Source: Terriglobia bacterium (GTDB taxonomy: Bacteria > Acidobacteriota > Terriglobia > Bryobacterales > Bryobacteraceae). Taken from it: DNA of 64,000 bases. The notes below the pieces were generated by a model. The model worked only from the letters and a program-made list of their open reading frames with translations. It did not search any database and was not told the DNA's origin. Below, one piece after another: positions 1 through 7,843 of the stretch (the first letter of the stretch is position 1; each line of letters opens with the position of its first letter). The translations under genes and the position numbers were made by a program. The stretch spans positions 70,001-134,000 of the forward strand of contig JAIQFE010000007.1 in NCBI GenBank assembly GCA_020073445.1, given 5' to 3'.

Positions 1-2074
<2,074 letters not shown>

Positions 2075-2160
2075 TATAATTTACTGTAGGTTCAGAGTAG
2101 GTCAAGATTGCGCGTAGTAAGAAAATGGCAAATTGTGGCTTGCCCGTCAATATTCAAAAA

Positions 2161-2240
2161 GGAGTCAGGAGACAGAAGTCAGTAGTCAGAATGGAGGATC
2201 GCCCTTCGGGCGGTTTTTATTCTGACTCCTGAATCCTGAC
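2161..2240 (+). repeat. Degenerate palindromic repeats with a terminator-like hairpin in the 23S-5S spacer
   Basis: The spacer holds direct and inverted copies of a GTCAGGAGTCAGAAT-like unit: 2161-2192 on the left arm and the complementary ATTCTGACTCCTGAATCCTGAC-like arm at 2219-2240. Between them lies CGCCC-TTC-GGGCG (2200-2212) followed by GTTTTTAT, which has the form of a rho-independent terminator. Similar TGACTCCTGA-type repeats are known as dispersed intergenic palindromes in several phyla. A role in rRNA processing or attenuation between 23S and 5S is inference. Confidence 0.6.
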
Positions 2241-2254
2241 TTGTTTAACGACTT

Positions 2255-2371
<117 letters not shown>

Positions 2372-2379
2372 TTAATAAG

Positions 2380-2409
2380 AAAAGCCCCGATCGCAAGATC
2401 GGGGCTTTT
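2380..2409 (+). terminator. Rho-independent terminator of the rRNA operon
   Basis: Perfect 13-bp stem AAAAGCCCCGATC / GATCGGGGCTTTT closed by a GCAA tetraloop and ending in a T run, 8 bases after the 5S gene. Because of its A/T flanks it can also work on the minus strand, where it would stop transcription coming leftward from the accessory block that ends at 2426. Confidence 0.93.
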
Positions 2410-2425
2410 TGATTCTGGCTACGCG

Positions 2426-3025
2426 TTAGCGGCGTCCACGACTTTTTGGTTTATCAGCCTCCAAATCAGCTTTTACCCGATCGATGAAAGGCGGGTGAGG
2501 CCCGAACGAGCCGGCTCGATTTAAGGCCTCTACCCTGATGCGCTTTGCGATCTGCTGATTATGAGCCGTATGAAGGTACTGTTTGCGGTATTGCTTCCAA
2601 ATCAGATCTCCAAGATGTTCTTTCGGGTCTTGAACGGTCTCCGGATTCGCGGGTAACGGAACCAACTCCTTTTGTTTGAAGGCGTCCGCAATCGCTTGTG
2701 CATCGTACAGAAGCCAGCTTTCGATTTCATGCCGTGGAAGTAGCACCACCGTAACCTTCGCAGCCGATGTATTGAGTGCTTCTTGGAGGAGCGCCCGAAG
2801 CTCATTTTCGTCATGCTGATCCAAATCGTGCATGGCGATGATATACGGGCATCCCCGGTCAACGAGATTGACGGCATACGCGCAGCACTTTTTGCGTATC
2901 GCTCCACCACCTCGCCCGACGCAGTGTCTGAATCCTACGTTTGTGTGCGGCAGTAAGAGTTTAAGACTTATCTCACGCAAAACAGCAACGTCGCTATCAT
3001 CCTCTGCTATGATGCCGATTTTCAT
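2426..3025 (-). CDS. TOPRIM-like DUF4276-type partner of an AAA ATPase (199 aa)
   Basis: Reads as a DUF4276-like protein, a family with a TOPRIM-like core often encoded beside ABC-type ATPases in putative defence modules. Visible residues are an early acidic strand (E9, D10, with D12 following), a hydrophobic strand leading to D67-x-D69, and the HEIESWLL motif (residues 99-106). The start ATG at 3025 overlaps the stop of the ATPase as ATGA, so the two are translationally coupled. A longer reading from 3301 would run inside the ATPase gene and has no family support. By analogy with PARIS (AriA/AriB) and AbiL, the ATPase may sense infection and this protein may be the nuclease or effector. The family call is by motif; the function is inferred. 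Confidence 0.75.
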   Translation of the reverse strand: MKIGIIAEDDSDVAVLREISLKLLLPHTNVGFRHCVGRGGGAIRKKCCAYAVNLVDRGCPYIIAMHDLDQHDENELRALLQEALNTSAAKVTVVLLPRHEIESWLLYDAQAIADAFKQKELVPLPANPETVQDPKEHLGDLIWKQYRKQYLHTAHNQQIAKRIRVEALNRAGSFGPHPPFIDRVKADLEADKPKSRGRR

Positions 3026-4254
3026 GGCGTCTCGGTAAGCGCTCCCGCGCGCCAATACTCGCCCAGGCTGCCTTGTGTTCGTAGATATTTTCGAAGCGCG
3101 TCGTATTCTTGCCCGCTCATCGAGTTCGGGATATGCCGAACCTGCGTCCCCTTTTTTCTGCTGAACGTAACATGGTGCACATTTTCCGGTTCGACCTGGT
3201 CGAGAACGAAATCGGAGTGGGTTGTTAAGATGATGATCTTCTCGCGCGAATGGATCTTTATGAGCTCGAGCACGCTTGAAAGCAACCCGTGATGGATACA
3301 CACCTCAGGCTCCTCAATGAGAAGCGCGGTGCTCTCGGTCGTCATGATGTGAAACAGCAGCACCAGTGTTTTGAACGTGCCCTCTGAAAGCTGATTAGGA
3401 GAAAGGTGCCGTTTCCCGATCGTGACGGTAGGAACCACGAGATAGCGCTTGTTCTTGCGTTTTTCGATATCTCCGCCGAGGCGCACAAGCGTGTCTGACG
3501 ATGAAGTGAGCACCCTCTTGAATGACAAGGAGTCAATCAGTTTAAGGCCGTGGGGACCTACAATGTCAAGGAACTGCTGGTAACGGCTATTTTCAGGATC
3601 GCGTGAAGCTTGGTACATATCGAACAAGATTCGCGTATGTCCTTCTTGACGAGCCCGAAAGGTTGTTCTTTGGCCGTCTTCTCCGATCTCGAAGGCGACT
3701 CGGCATGCTCCGGGATTGGTAAACTGTGAAGCGCCATAGTATTTCATTCCTCTGCAAAAACGAGCAATGTTCTTGAGCTGAACCTTCAAGTCGGGTGTTA
3801 TCGTCTTGGTGAGTTTTTCAGGTGTTGGTTGGTCCCCGACGGCCCCGCGGCTGAAATAGGCCACCAATTGATCATGGAAACTATCTTGAATTGCTATCAG
3901 CAGGGAAAAAGGAATGTCTGCCGTCGTTCCGTCAGGTGCCTTAGTGTGCCAGTGTTCCTTGACGCTTTGGAATATGTCGGCATTCGATTCGTTGGTGATC
4001 GTACTGACTTCTGCGTGAAGGGTTGCCATGAACCCGTCTGTATCAAACTCAACGTCAAGGGTTGAATCCACTAAGCCCGACCGATCGGACCTCTGGTGAG
4101 GAGCCTCTAACACCGGCTTTAAAAGCATTATCGCGTTCAAGATATTGGTCTTCCCGCTCCCGTTCGTGCCTATCAATACGGATAGATTTGTCGAGAGATC
4201 GAGGGAGGTATGAGCGCATGATCGATAATTGCTTATCGTGACTTTTCTTAGCAT
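3022..4254 (-). CDS. AAA/ABC-type ATPase (AAA_21-like), probable defence sensor
   Basis: A 410-residue RecF/SMC-like ATPase without the C-terminal TOPRIM domain of OLD nucleases. It opens with a Rad50-like strand and then Walker A GTNGSGKT (29-36). The middle third is an insert without recognisable motifs. The ABC signature LSEGT (289-293), Walker B LLIEEPE (311-317) and H-loop THS (345-347) follow, so all ATPase elements are present. The missing nuclease is supplied by the overlapping downstream gene. ATG at 4254 is chosen; an in-frame GTG at 4269 adds five residues, and neither has a clear ribosome site. Such ATPase/TOPRIM pairs occur in anti-phage systems (PARIS, AbiL). Which branch this belongs to cannot be settled by eye. 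Confidence 0.85.
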   Translation of the reverse strand: MLRKVTISNYRSCAHTSLDLSTNLSVLIGTNGSGKTNILNAIMLLKPVLEAPHQRSDRSGLVDSTLDVEFDTDGFMATLHAEVSTITNESNADIFQSVKEHWHTKAPDGTTADIPFSLLIAIQDSFHDQLVAYFSRGAVGDQPTPEKLTKTITPDLKVQLKNIARFCRGMKYYGASQFTNPGACRVAFEIGEDGQRTTFRARQEGHTRILFDMYQASRDPENSRYQQFLDIVGPHGLKLIDSLSFKRVLTSSSDTLVRLGGDIEKRKNKRYLVVPTVTIGKRHLSPNQLSEGTFKTLVLLFHIMTTESTALLIEEPEVCIHHGLLSSVLELIKIHSREKIIILTTHSDFVLDQVEPENVHHVTFSRKKGTQVRHIPNSMSGQEYDALRKYLRTQGSLGEYWRAGALTETP

Positions 4255-4558
4255 AGGCGATAAGGGCACATGGGGGCTTTCAGCATGAGCCTGATTCTAT
4301 CAAAACCATGCTTATGCCCACCTTGACGGATTCCGAACATTCCCTATGATTTAGGGAAATCCGTGCTCGACCAGATCCTCCAGAGGCTAGGCGTAAACTC
4401 CATCGACGACCTGTAGCCGGCCGAGCAGGCCACGTCTCGCCGATGGTCAACCAAACAACCGCTCCATTACTGTCGCGGCTCGGAATGGCCGGGCATCGAC
4501 ATGCCCGCTTGCGGGTCCTTCGGAAGTCACGATGCAGCACGTAATAGTGCGTGCGTCA
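4255..4558. other. Intergenic stretch with one hairpin, no gene seen
   Basis: No open frame here has coding character. At 4328-4363 there is a long imperfect hairpin: CGGATT (4328-4333) faces AATCCG, and inside it TTCCCTA (4340-4346) pairs with TAGGGAA (4352-4358) around a TGATT loop. It sits just upstream of the ATPase gene (minus strand) and downstream of DUF4926, so it could end the DUF4926 transcript or act as an operator for the ATPase pair. The rest shows no recognisable feature. Confidence 0.5.
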
Positions 4559-4777
4559 CTACGCAGCGCGATGGTCGGGCTCGTGGCGGAGGCGCATGAG
4601 TTGATCCGAACGGAGCGCCAGAGAGGCATACGTCCGGCCGGAGTCGTCGCTGAATTCCACTTCGAAAACGCCCGGCGCCAGAGTCTCTACAATGGTGCCG
4701 ACTTGACCCCTGAGGAGTCCTTTTGCGGGAATATCCTCCAGCAAGGCCACCACGGAGAGCAAGTCAAATCCAGCCAT
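4559..4777 (-). CDS. DUF4926 domain protein (72 aa)
   Basis: Small single-domain protein with the family pattern: a hydrophobic start (DLLSVVALLEDIP), the core KGLLRGQVGTIVE, then VFEVEFSDDSGRTYA and the closing helix LRSDQLM. Function is unknown; the GQVGTIVE...EVEF core looks like a small beta-barrel. It lies 6 bases after the DUF6883 gene on the same strand. I recall these two families as frequent neighbours, which hints at a two-component module such as toxin-antitoxin, but that is inference. Confidence 0.85.
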   Translation of the reverse strand: MAGFDLLSVVALLEDIPAKGLLRGQVGTIVETLAPGVFEVEFSDDSGRTYASLALRSDQLMRLRHEPDHRAA

Positions 4778-4783
4778 AACGCC

Positions 4784-5122
4784 TCAATTCAATAGTACAT
4801 AACAACTCGTCAGGCGGGGAAGGCGCTCGTCCCGGAGGACAATCCAGGCGCTCCTGACGCGTGCGTGGCGCTCACCGCGAACGAGTGTGAAATCGACAGT
4901 GTAGCGCTGACCATAGTCGTCACTGTCCGATTCGACGGCGTCTTCCGTTTCCGCGGCGTTGAGCAGGCGTTCACGGACGAACTCGGCGTCGGCTTGGGTC
5001 AAGCCGAGAACAGAGGCAAAGATTCGGGCCTTGTGCCGGCCTCTAATGTGCGACGGGTTGAGGCAATAATCGCGAAGCTTCACTAAATCGACGATGGCGT
5101 CACCACCGTTGGGCAGCTTCAT
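4784..5122 (-). CDS. DUF6883 domain protein (112 aa)
   Basis: Starts MKLPNGGDAIVDLVKLRDYC, with the motif LNPSHIRGRHKARIFASVLG and then a C-terminal strand pair (YTVDFTLV, VRSAWIVL) typical of DUF6883. Biochemical function is unknown. The reading frame stays open upstream to 5545, but that part is the translated 184-base repeat copy A, so ATG 5122 is the sensible start. Its promoter region is therefore largely repeat-derived. DUF4926 follows after 6 bases and is presumably co-transcribed. Confidence 0.82.
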   Translation of the reverse strand: MKLPNGGDAIVDLVKLRDYCLNPSHIRGRHKARIFASVLGLTQADAEFVRERLLNAAETEDAVESDSDDYGQRYTVDFTLVRGERHARVRSAWIVLRDERLPRLTSCYVLLN

Positions 5123-5162
5123 CGGGCCGAGGATAACAGATCGGCAAGACGGAAAGGCCGAG

Positions 5163-5346
5163 CGCAACTCACAACATCGCTCCCGAGCAGGCGGGGTTAT
5201 GGTCGGGCGGGTTGGGCTCAAGCGTCTGTCGTTCTGGATGGACGGGCGCTTTCGGTTAGAAAATGGGGACAGCCAGCCGATTTCGGCGACCGTTGCGAGG
5301 CAGCGGGCTGGTCGTTCTTCGAAATCGGTAGGCAGTCCCCATTTTT
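5163..5346 (-). repeat. Hairpin repeat copy A with its long flank (about 184 bp)
   Basis: The core (5260-5346) is GGGGACAGCCAGCC-GATTTCGG ... TTCTTCGAAATCGG-TAGGCAGTCCCC flanked by AAAAT/ATTTT. Its inner arms CCGATTTCG and CGAAATCGG pair, and so do the outer GGGGAC and GTCCCC. The adjoining 5163-5259 is about 85-90% identical by eye to the flank of copy D (6991-7086), so A and D are two copies of one longer module. It lies between the nucleotidyltransferase gene and DUF6883. Confidence 0.9.
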
Positions 5347-6086
5347 CACACGTCTTCGAAATCGGTAGGCAGTCCCCATTTTCCCCACAAGCTAAGACGC
5401 GCGCGGCGGGCGATGCGGAGGCGTTCGACGTCGGTGAGGAGGTCGGAGACGATGTTGTTGGAGTTGGCGGGGTCGAGGAGGCGGGTGGTGGGGAAGTCGG
5501 TTGCCAGGAAGTGAAGCAGGGCGGGGAAAGATTGCGAGATTTCAAGGGGACAGCCAGCCGATTTCGGGGCGCTGCTGCGGTTAGTGCAAAGCTGGTTCTT
5601 CGAAATCGGTGGGCAGTCCCCTCGTGCTCGTGAGAGGGCGTGGATGGTGGCGAGCTCCATCAAGAAAGACGGGAAGCGGAGGGCGTGGCGGCGGCGCCAG
5701 ATCTTGAGCGCCAGGATTTCGTCGATGAGTCCGCTGGATCGGACGTAGCGGATCTGTTTTTCGATATCGGTTTTGAGCCAGGTGTTGTGGCGCGCCTGCC
5801 AGAGTATGTCACATGTATCACGGCGGCGCGCGGGGACCAGGTCGATTGAGCGGCCTTCGAAGATGATGCGGACGGCGACGTTGCGGATCACAGGCTGATA
5901 CACAGGCTGAAGCCTGTGCCACAGCGAGGTTTGCATGGCGGAGAGCGGTCCAGGGGCGTCGGGCGAGAGGCGGAGGAAGATGTCGAAGTCGCTGTCCTTG
6001 AGGTCGGTGCCTTTGGCGTGGGAGCCGGCGAGGGTGACGGACTCGAGATATTTGTGATAACTCCAGCCGCGAAGTAATGGCCGCAA
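5346..6086 (-). CDS. CD-NTase-fold nucleotidyltransferase, interrupted in frame by repeats
   Basis: The nucleotidyltransferase core is intact: GSHAKGTDLKDSDFDI, with the GS pair at 6026-6021 and the catalytic Asp codons at 5990-5988 and 5984-5982, and a third Asp in SIDLVPARR (5843-5841). A C-terminal OAS-like helical half follows, with the DPANSNNIVSDLL motif near 5475. This matches the class I CCA/2-5OAS-like family that includes CBASS cyclases. Three oddities: there is no ATG or GTG before the core (TTG 6086 is a guess, and the N-terminus lies in repeat DNA); repeat B adds about 25 residues in frame; and half repeat A' supplies the last residues and stop. It may be a decaying gene or a tolerant one. 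The DUF6602 gene is directly upstream. Confidence 0.7.
   Translation of the reverse strand: MRPLLRGWSYHKYLESVTLAGSHAKGTDLKDSDFDIFLRLSPDAPGPLSAMQTSLWHRLQPVYQPVIRNVAVRIIFEGRSIDLVPARRRDTCDILWQARHNTWLKTDIEKQIRYVRSSGLIDEILALKIWRRRHALRFPSFLMELATIHALSRARGDCPPISKNQLCTNRSSAPKSAGCPLEISQSFPALLHFLATDFPTTRLLDPANSNNIVSDLLTDVERLRIARRARLSLWGKWGLPTDFEDV
5351..5383 (-). repeat. Half copy A' of the hairpin repeat
   Basis: Repeats only the right arm, TCTTCGAAATCGGTAGGC-AGTCCCCATTTT, six bases after copy A. It has no left partner and cannot form the whole hairpin alone. Read on the minus strand it encodes the last residues (KWGLPTDFE...) and stop of the nucleotidyltransferase reading frame. It looks like a partial duplication or recombination remnant of copy A. 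Confidence 0.85.
5546..5621 (-). repeat. Hairpin repeat copy B inside the nucleotidyltransferase gene
   Basis: Same arms as copy A (GGGGACAGCCAGCCGATTTCGG and TTCTTCGAAATCGGTGGGCAGTCCCC) around a different, roughly 30-base loop. It lacks the AAAAT/ATTTT outer flanks. It falls between two conserved helices of the nucleotidyltransferase and keeps the frame open with no stop, inserting about 25 residues beginning GDCPPISK. One base differs from the consensus TAGGCAG arm (TGGGCAG). Confidence 0.88.
5889..5923. repeat. CAGGCTGAAGCCTG mini-palindrome inside the nucleotidyltransferase
   Basis: CACAGGCTGAAGCCTGTG (5901-5918) is a perfect palindrome apart from its central bases, preceded by a partial copy ACAGGCTGATA (5890-5900). 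The type, a GC-rich inverted pair around TGAA, recurs in this window at 7764-7843 and 33624-33655. Here it lies inside coding sequence and is read as LWHRLQPVYQPV between the first and second catalytic motifs. Confidence 0.7.
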
Positions 6087-6110
6087 ATAAACGCAAATGA
6101 ACGCGAATGA
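6083..6110. repeat. GCAAATAAACGCAAATGAACGCGAATGA tandem-like element
   Basis: Three imperfect copies of a 9-10 base unit (CGCAAATAAA / CGCAAATGAA / CGCGAATGAA). Similar 'cgcaaatgaacgcaaat' runs are scattered in intergenic DNA of Acidobacteriota and Planctomycetota, to my recollection. It occupies the place where the N-terminus of the nucleotidyltransferase should be, and its translation (FAFICVYLRP) has no family resemblance. Confidence 0.55.
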
Positions 6111-6146
6111 AGGCAAAGTCACAGCCTCGGGTGCGTGCGTACAAAG

Positions 6147-6232
6147 AAAATGGGGACAGCCAGCCGATTTCGGGGGCCGATGCGGACGGGTGGACGGATC
6201 ATTCTTCGAAATCGGTAGGCAGTCCCCATTTT
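6147..6232 (-). repeat. Hairpin repeat copy C at the 3' end of the DUF6602 gene
   Basis: Full copy with AAAAT/ATTTT flanks and the same arms as A; the loop (about 6175-6205) differs from all other copies. On the minus strand it starts inside the last codons of the DUF6602 reading frame, encodes KWGLPTDFEE and supplies the TGA at 6201-6199. It lies between DUF6602 and the nucleotidyltransferase. Confidence 0.9.
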
Positions 6233-6909
6233 CCGTACTCTGCCCAGTCGATGGCGGGGGCGGTGCCCATGGCGCGGAGGCGGTCGAGAAGGCGAATGAT
6301 GAAGAAGACCAGGCTGTCGTCAGGGGAACTGATGCGGTTGTCTTCGAAGGAGCCATGTTCGAGACAGCATCCAATGTCCAAGTCGCGACGGGCGCGGCCT
6401 AGGTTGGCGGCGAACGTGGGGGCGGTCCAGACGGACGTCGTCGCCAGGAGGCCGGCTAGGATTGCGGGCGGCTTGGTGGCGTCGCGGCCGATGACGGAGA
6501 CAGAAGTTCGGCGGAGGGATCGGACGGAGGCGGCTTTTTCGGCGGCGTCGCGGAGCCATTGGCGGGAGAAGGTCGGTTTGACTTCGAATACGGCGTAGAC
6601 GCTCTCGGCGGGCAGGTGGAGTCCCGCGGAATGAGGGAACAGAGGCGGCGTGTAGAGGTTGTCGAAGATGGCGATGTCGATCTGGCGGGAGCGGCGGCCG
6701 GTGGAGTCGATGACGAAGGCGGGGGCGGCTCGGTAACGCTTGGGGAGATAGCGGTCGAATAGCTGGAGCCAGTGTTGCTCGGTGGCCTGACCCATTGCAG
6801 ACGGATGTTCGAAGAGAGCACCGACGGAGAGCTGGGCGAGCATTTCTTCCTGTACCCGACGGAAGATTTCGGAGAGGTCGATCTGGCCGGAGTCGGGTCG
6901 GCGGGGCAT
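6199..6909 (-). CDS. DUF6602 protein with PD-(D/E)XK-like core, possible nuclease effector
   Basis: 236 residues from ATG 6909. The family pattern is clear: an N-terminal helix (DLSEIFRRVQEEMLAQL), HPSAMGQATEQHW with E44, LPKRYRAAPAFVIDS, then QIDIAIFD with D78 and VYAVFEVK with E109-x-K111. E44/D78/E109/K111 fit the catalytic spacing of PD-(D/E)XK restriction-like nucleases. The last ten residues come from repeat copy C, which provides the stop. Placed directly upstream of a CD-NTase-like gene on the same strand, it could be a nucleotide-activated nuclease comparable in size to NucC. That role is inference; the fold call rests on the visible motif. Confidence 0.75.
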   Translation of the reverse strand: MPRRPDSGQIDLSEIFRRVQEEMLAQLSVGALFEHPSAMGQATEQHWLQLFDRYLPKRYRAAPAFVIDSTGRRSRQIDIAIFDNLYTPPLFPHSAGLHLPAESVYAVFEVKPTFSRQWLRDAAEKAASVRSLRRTSVSVIGRDATKPPAILAGLLATTSVWTAPTFAANLGRARRDLDIGCCLEHGSFEDNRISSPDDSLVFFIIRLLDRLRAMGTAPAIDWAEYGKWGLPTDFEE

Positions 6910-6953
6910 GGCGGTTTGACTTGAATGTAGCGGGTGATGCTCGCGATCGAGGT

Positions 6954-7472
6954 CTACGAAACGCGAACTGTATGAGAACGCAAAGCCAAGAGCAACCCAT
7001 AACATCGCTGCCGGTCAGCCGGGGCTATGGTCGGGCGGGATGGGCTCAAGCTTCTATCGTGCTGGATGGTTGGCGCTTTCGGTTCGAAAATGGGGACAGC
7101 CAGCCGATTTCGGCGACCTATGCGAGGCAGCGACGGGGTCGTTCTTCGAAATCGGTAGGCAGTCCCCATTTTCGCCAGACGGGCGCTTTCGGCGAGTTGG
7201 GCCTCGAAAGTGATCCGGAGACGGGTGCCGGTGGCAGCCGCAAGGCGCTCCAGGGTCTTGGTGGACGGCCGGGCGCGACCGCTCTCCAGGCGGGCGATTA
7301 CGGATTGGGTCGTCGCCATGCGGCGGGCGAGTTGGGCTTGCGTGAGTCCGGCTTTCGCGCGGGCCTGGATGACGGCGCGGGCGAGCTCGAATTCGGGCGT
7401 TAGGGCTTTGTGGGCCTTGCGATAGGTGGGTTCCTTCAGCCATTTGCGGTGAAGGTCGCGCAGCTTGGTCAT
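6954..7472 (-). CDS. XRE-family HTH antitoxin (HigA-like), frame extended by a repeat
   Basis: The first about 92 residues are a typical HigA-like antitoxin: MTKLRDLHRKWLK, a short linker, then the helix-turn-helix GLTQAQLARRMATTQSVIAR and LESGRARPSTKTLERLA, ending in GTRLRITFE. Relatives normally stop soon after this point. Here the frame runs on for some 75 residues through repeat copy D and its flank to 6954 (total 172 aa), so the tail is repeat translation and probably not functional. ATG 7472 overlaps the toxin stop as ATGA, toxin first, which is the usual HigBA order. It should repress its own promoter. Confidence 0.83.
   Translation of the reverse strand: MTKLRDLHRKWLKEPTYRKAHKALTPEFELARAVIQARAKAGLTQAQLARRMATTQSVIARLESGRARPSTKTLERLAAATGTRLRITFEAQLAESARLAKMGTAYRFRRTTPSLPRIGRRNRLAVPIFEPKAPTIQHDRSLSPSRPTIAPADRQRCYGLLLALRSHTVRVS
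6991..7172 (-). repeat. Hairpin repeat copy D with its long flank (about 182 bp)
   Basis: The core (7087-7172) matches copy A closely, including part of the loop (GCGACC.ATGCGAGGCAGCG-like). The flank 6991-7086 is the second copy of the 5163-5259 sequence. On the minus strand the core begins right after the natural end of the XRE-family antitoxin and extends its frame. It separates that gene from DUF6602. Confidence 0.9.
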
Positions 7473-7741
7473 TGAATCACCTCCCGGGCTCGCGCAAGGG
7501 CCAGGTTGATCTCGCGGCGCGGCGTCTTTTCGGTCTTCTTCACGAACGCTCTGACCACCACCACTCGCTGGCGGGTCGCGGTGACATAGATGGCTCGCGA
7601 GATACCGTCGCGACCTTTGAGGCGCATCTCCCAGAGCGGGCCGCGCAGGTGCTTGACGTGCGGCTCTCGAACTCGATCGAGGCCGAAGTCTTCAATCAAC
7701 CGCGAGATGTGATGGAATCGAGCGCGCATGTCACGTGACAT
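7469..7741 (-). CDS. HigB/Gp49-like RelE-superfamily toxin, N-terminus apparently shortened
   Basis: Contains the family core HVKHLRGPLWEMRLKGRDG, AIYVTATRQRVVVVRAFVKKTEKTPRREINLA, typical of HigB/Gp49-like toxins that cleave ribosome-bound mRNA. Relatives begin about 20 residues earlier, with a beta strand ending in LPADMRARF. Here the match starts at DMRARF and the DNA just upstream is unrelated and repeat-rich, so the first strand seems lost. ATG 7741 lies within a perfect 16-bp palindrome. The toxin may be inactive or may start at a non-standard codon. It is coupled to the antitoxin by an ATGA overlap. Confidence 0.8.
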   Translation of the reverse strand: MSRDMRARFHHISRLIEDFGLDRVREPHVKHLRGPLWEMRLKGRDGISRAIYVTATRQRVVVVRAFVKKTEKTPRREINLALARAREVIQ

Positions 7742-7742
7742 G
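7727..7742. promoter_or_regulatory. 16-bp perfect palindrome at the toxin start
   Basis: CATGTCACGTGACATG reads the same on both strands and covers the chosen ATG and the first four codons of the toxin. Palindromes of this size next to HigBA-type modules are often antitoxin operators. It could equally mark the truncation point of the toxin gene. Confidence 0.5.
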
Positions 7743-7763
7743 TTTCGGGGCGATATAGGACTG

Positions 7764-7843
7764 GGCTGAAGCGCCGCCTAGAAAGGCGGCGGCAGCCATG
7801 AATGGCTGACCCCACGGCCGGCCTGAAGGCCGGGGCGCTACCA
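7764..7843. repeat. Cluster of REP-like mini-palindromes
   Basis: Three adjacent inverted pairs: CGCCGCC-TAGAAA-GGCGGCG (7772-7791), AGCCAT-GA-ATGGCT, and GGCCT-GA-AGGCC near 7820. They fill the gap between the toxin gene and the secreted protein at 7844. The same kind of element occurs at 5901 and 33624. They would form strong hairpins in RNA from either strand and may terminate or stabilise transcripts. Confidence 0.7.

Noticed and set aside
2426-3301. Longer 291-residue reading of the TOPRIM-like gene
   Set aside because: The extra 92 residues overlap the ATPase gene in another frame; the ATGA overlap at 3022-3025 marks the real start.
4280-4540. Minus-strand frame of 86 codons upstream of the ATPase
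   Set aside because: Arg/Ser-rich composition, no family resemblance, covers a hairpin.
6107-6598. Plus-strand frame of 163 codons crossing repeat copy C
   Set aside because: Antisense to DUF6602, which has clear family motifs; the frame is a by-product of GC-rich codon structure.
5260-7172. CRISPR array or tRNA-like elements in the repeat-rich block
   Set aside because: Copies are irregularly spaced, lie in coding sequence, have variable loops inside the repeat rather than spacers between repeats, and no cas gene is present.
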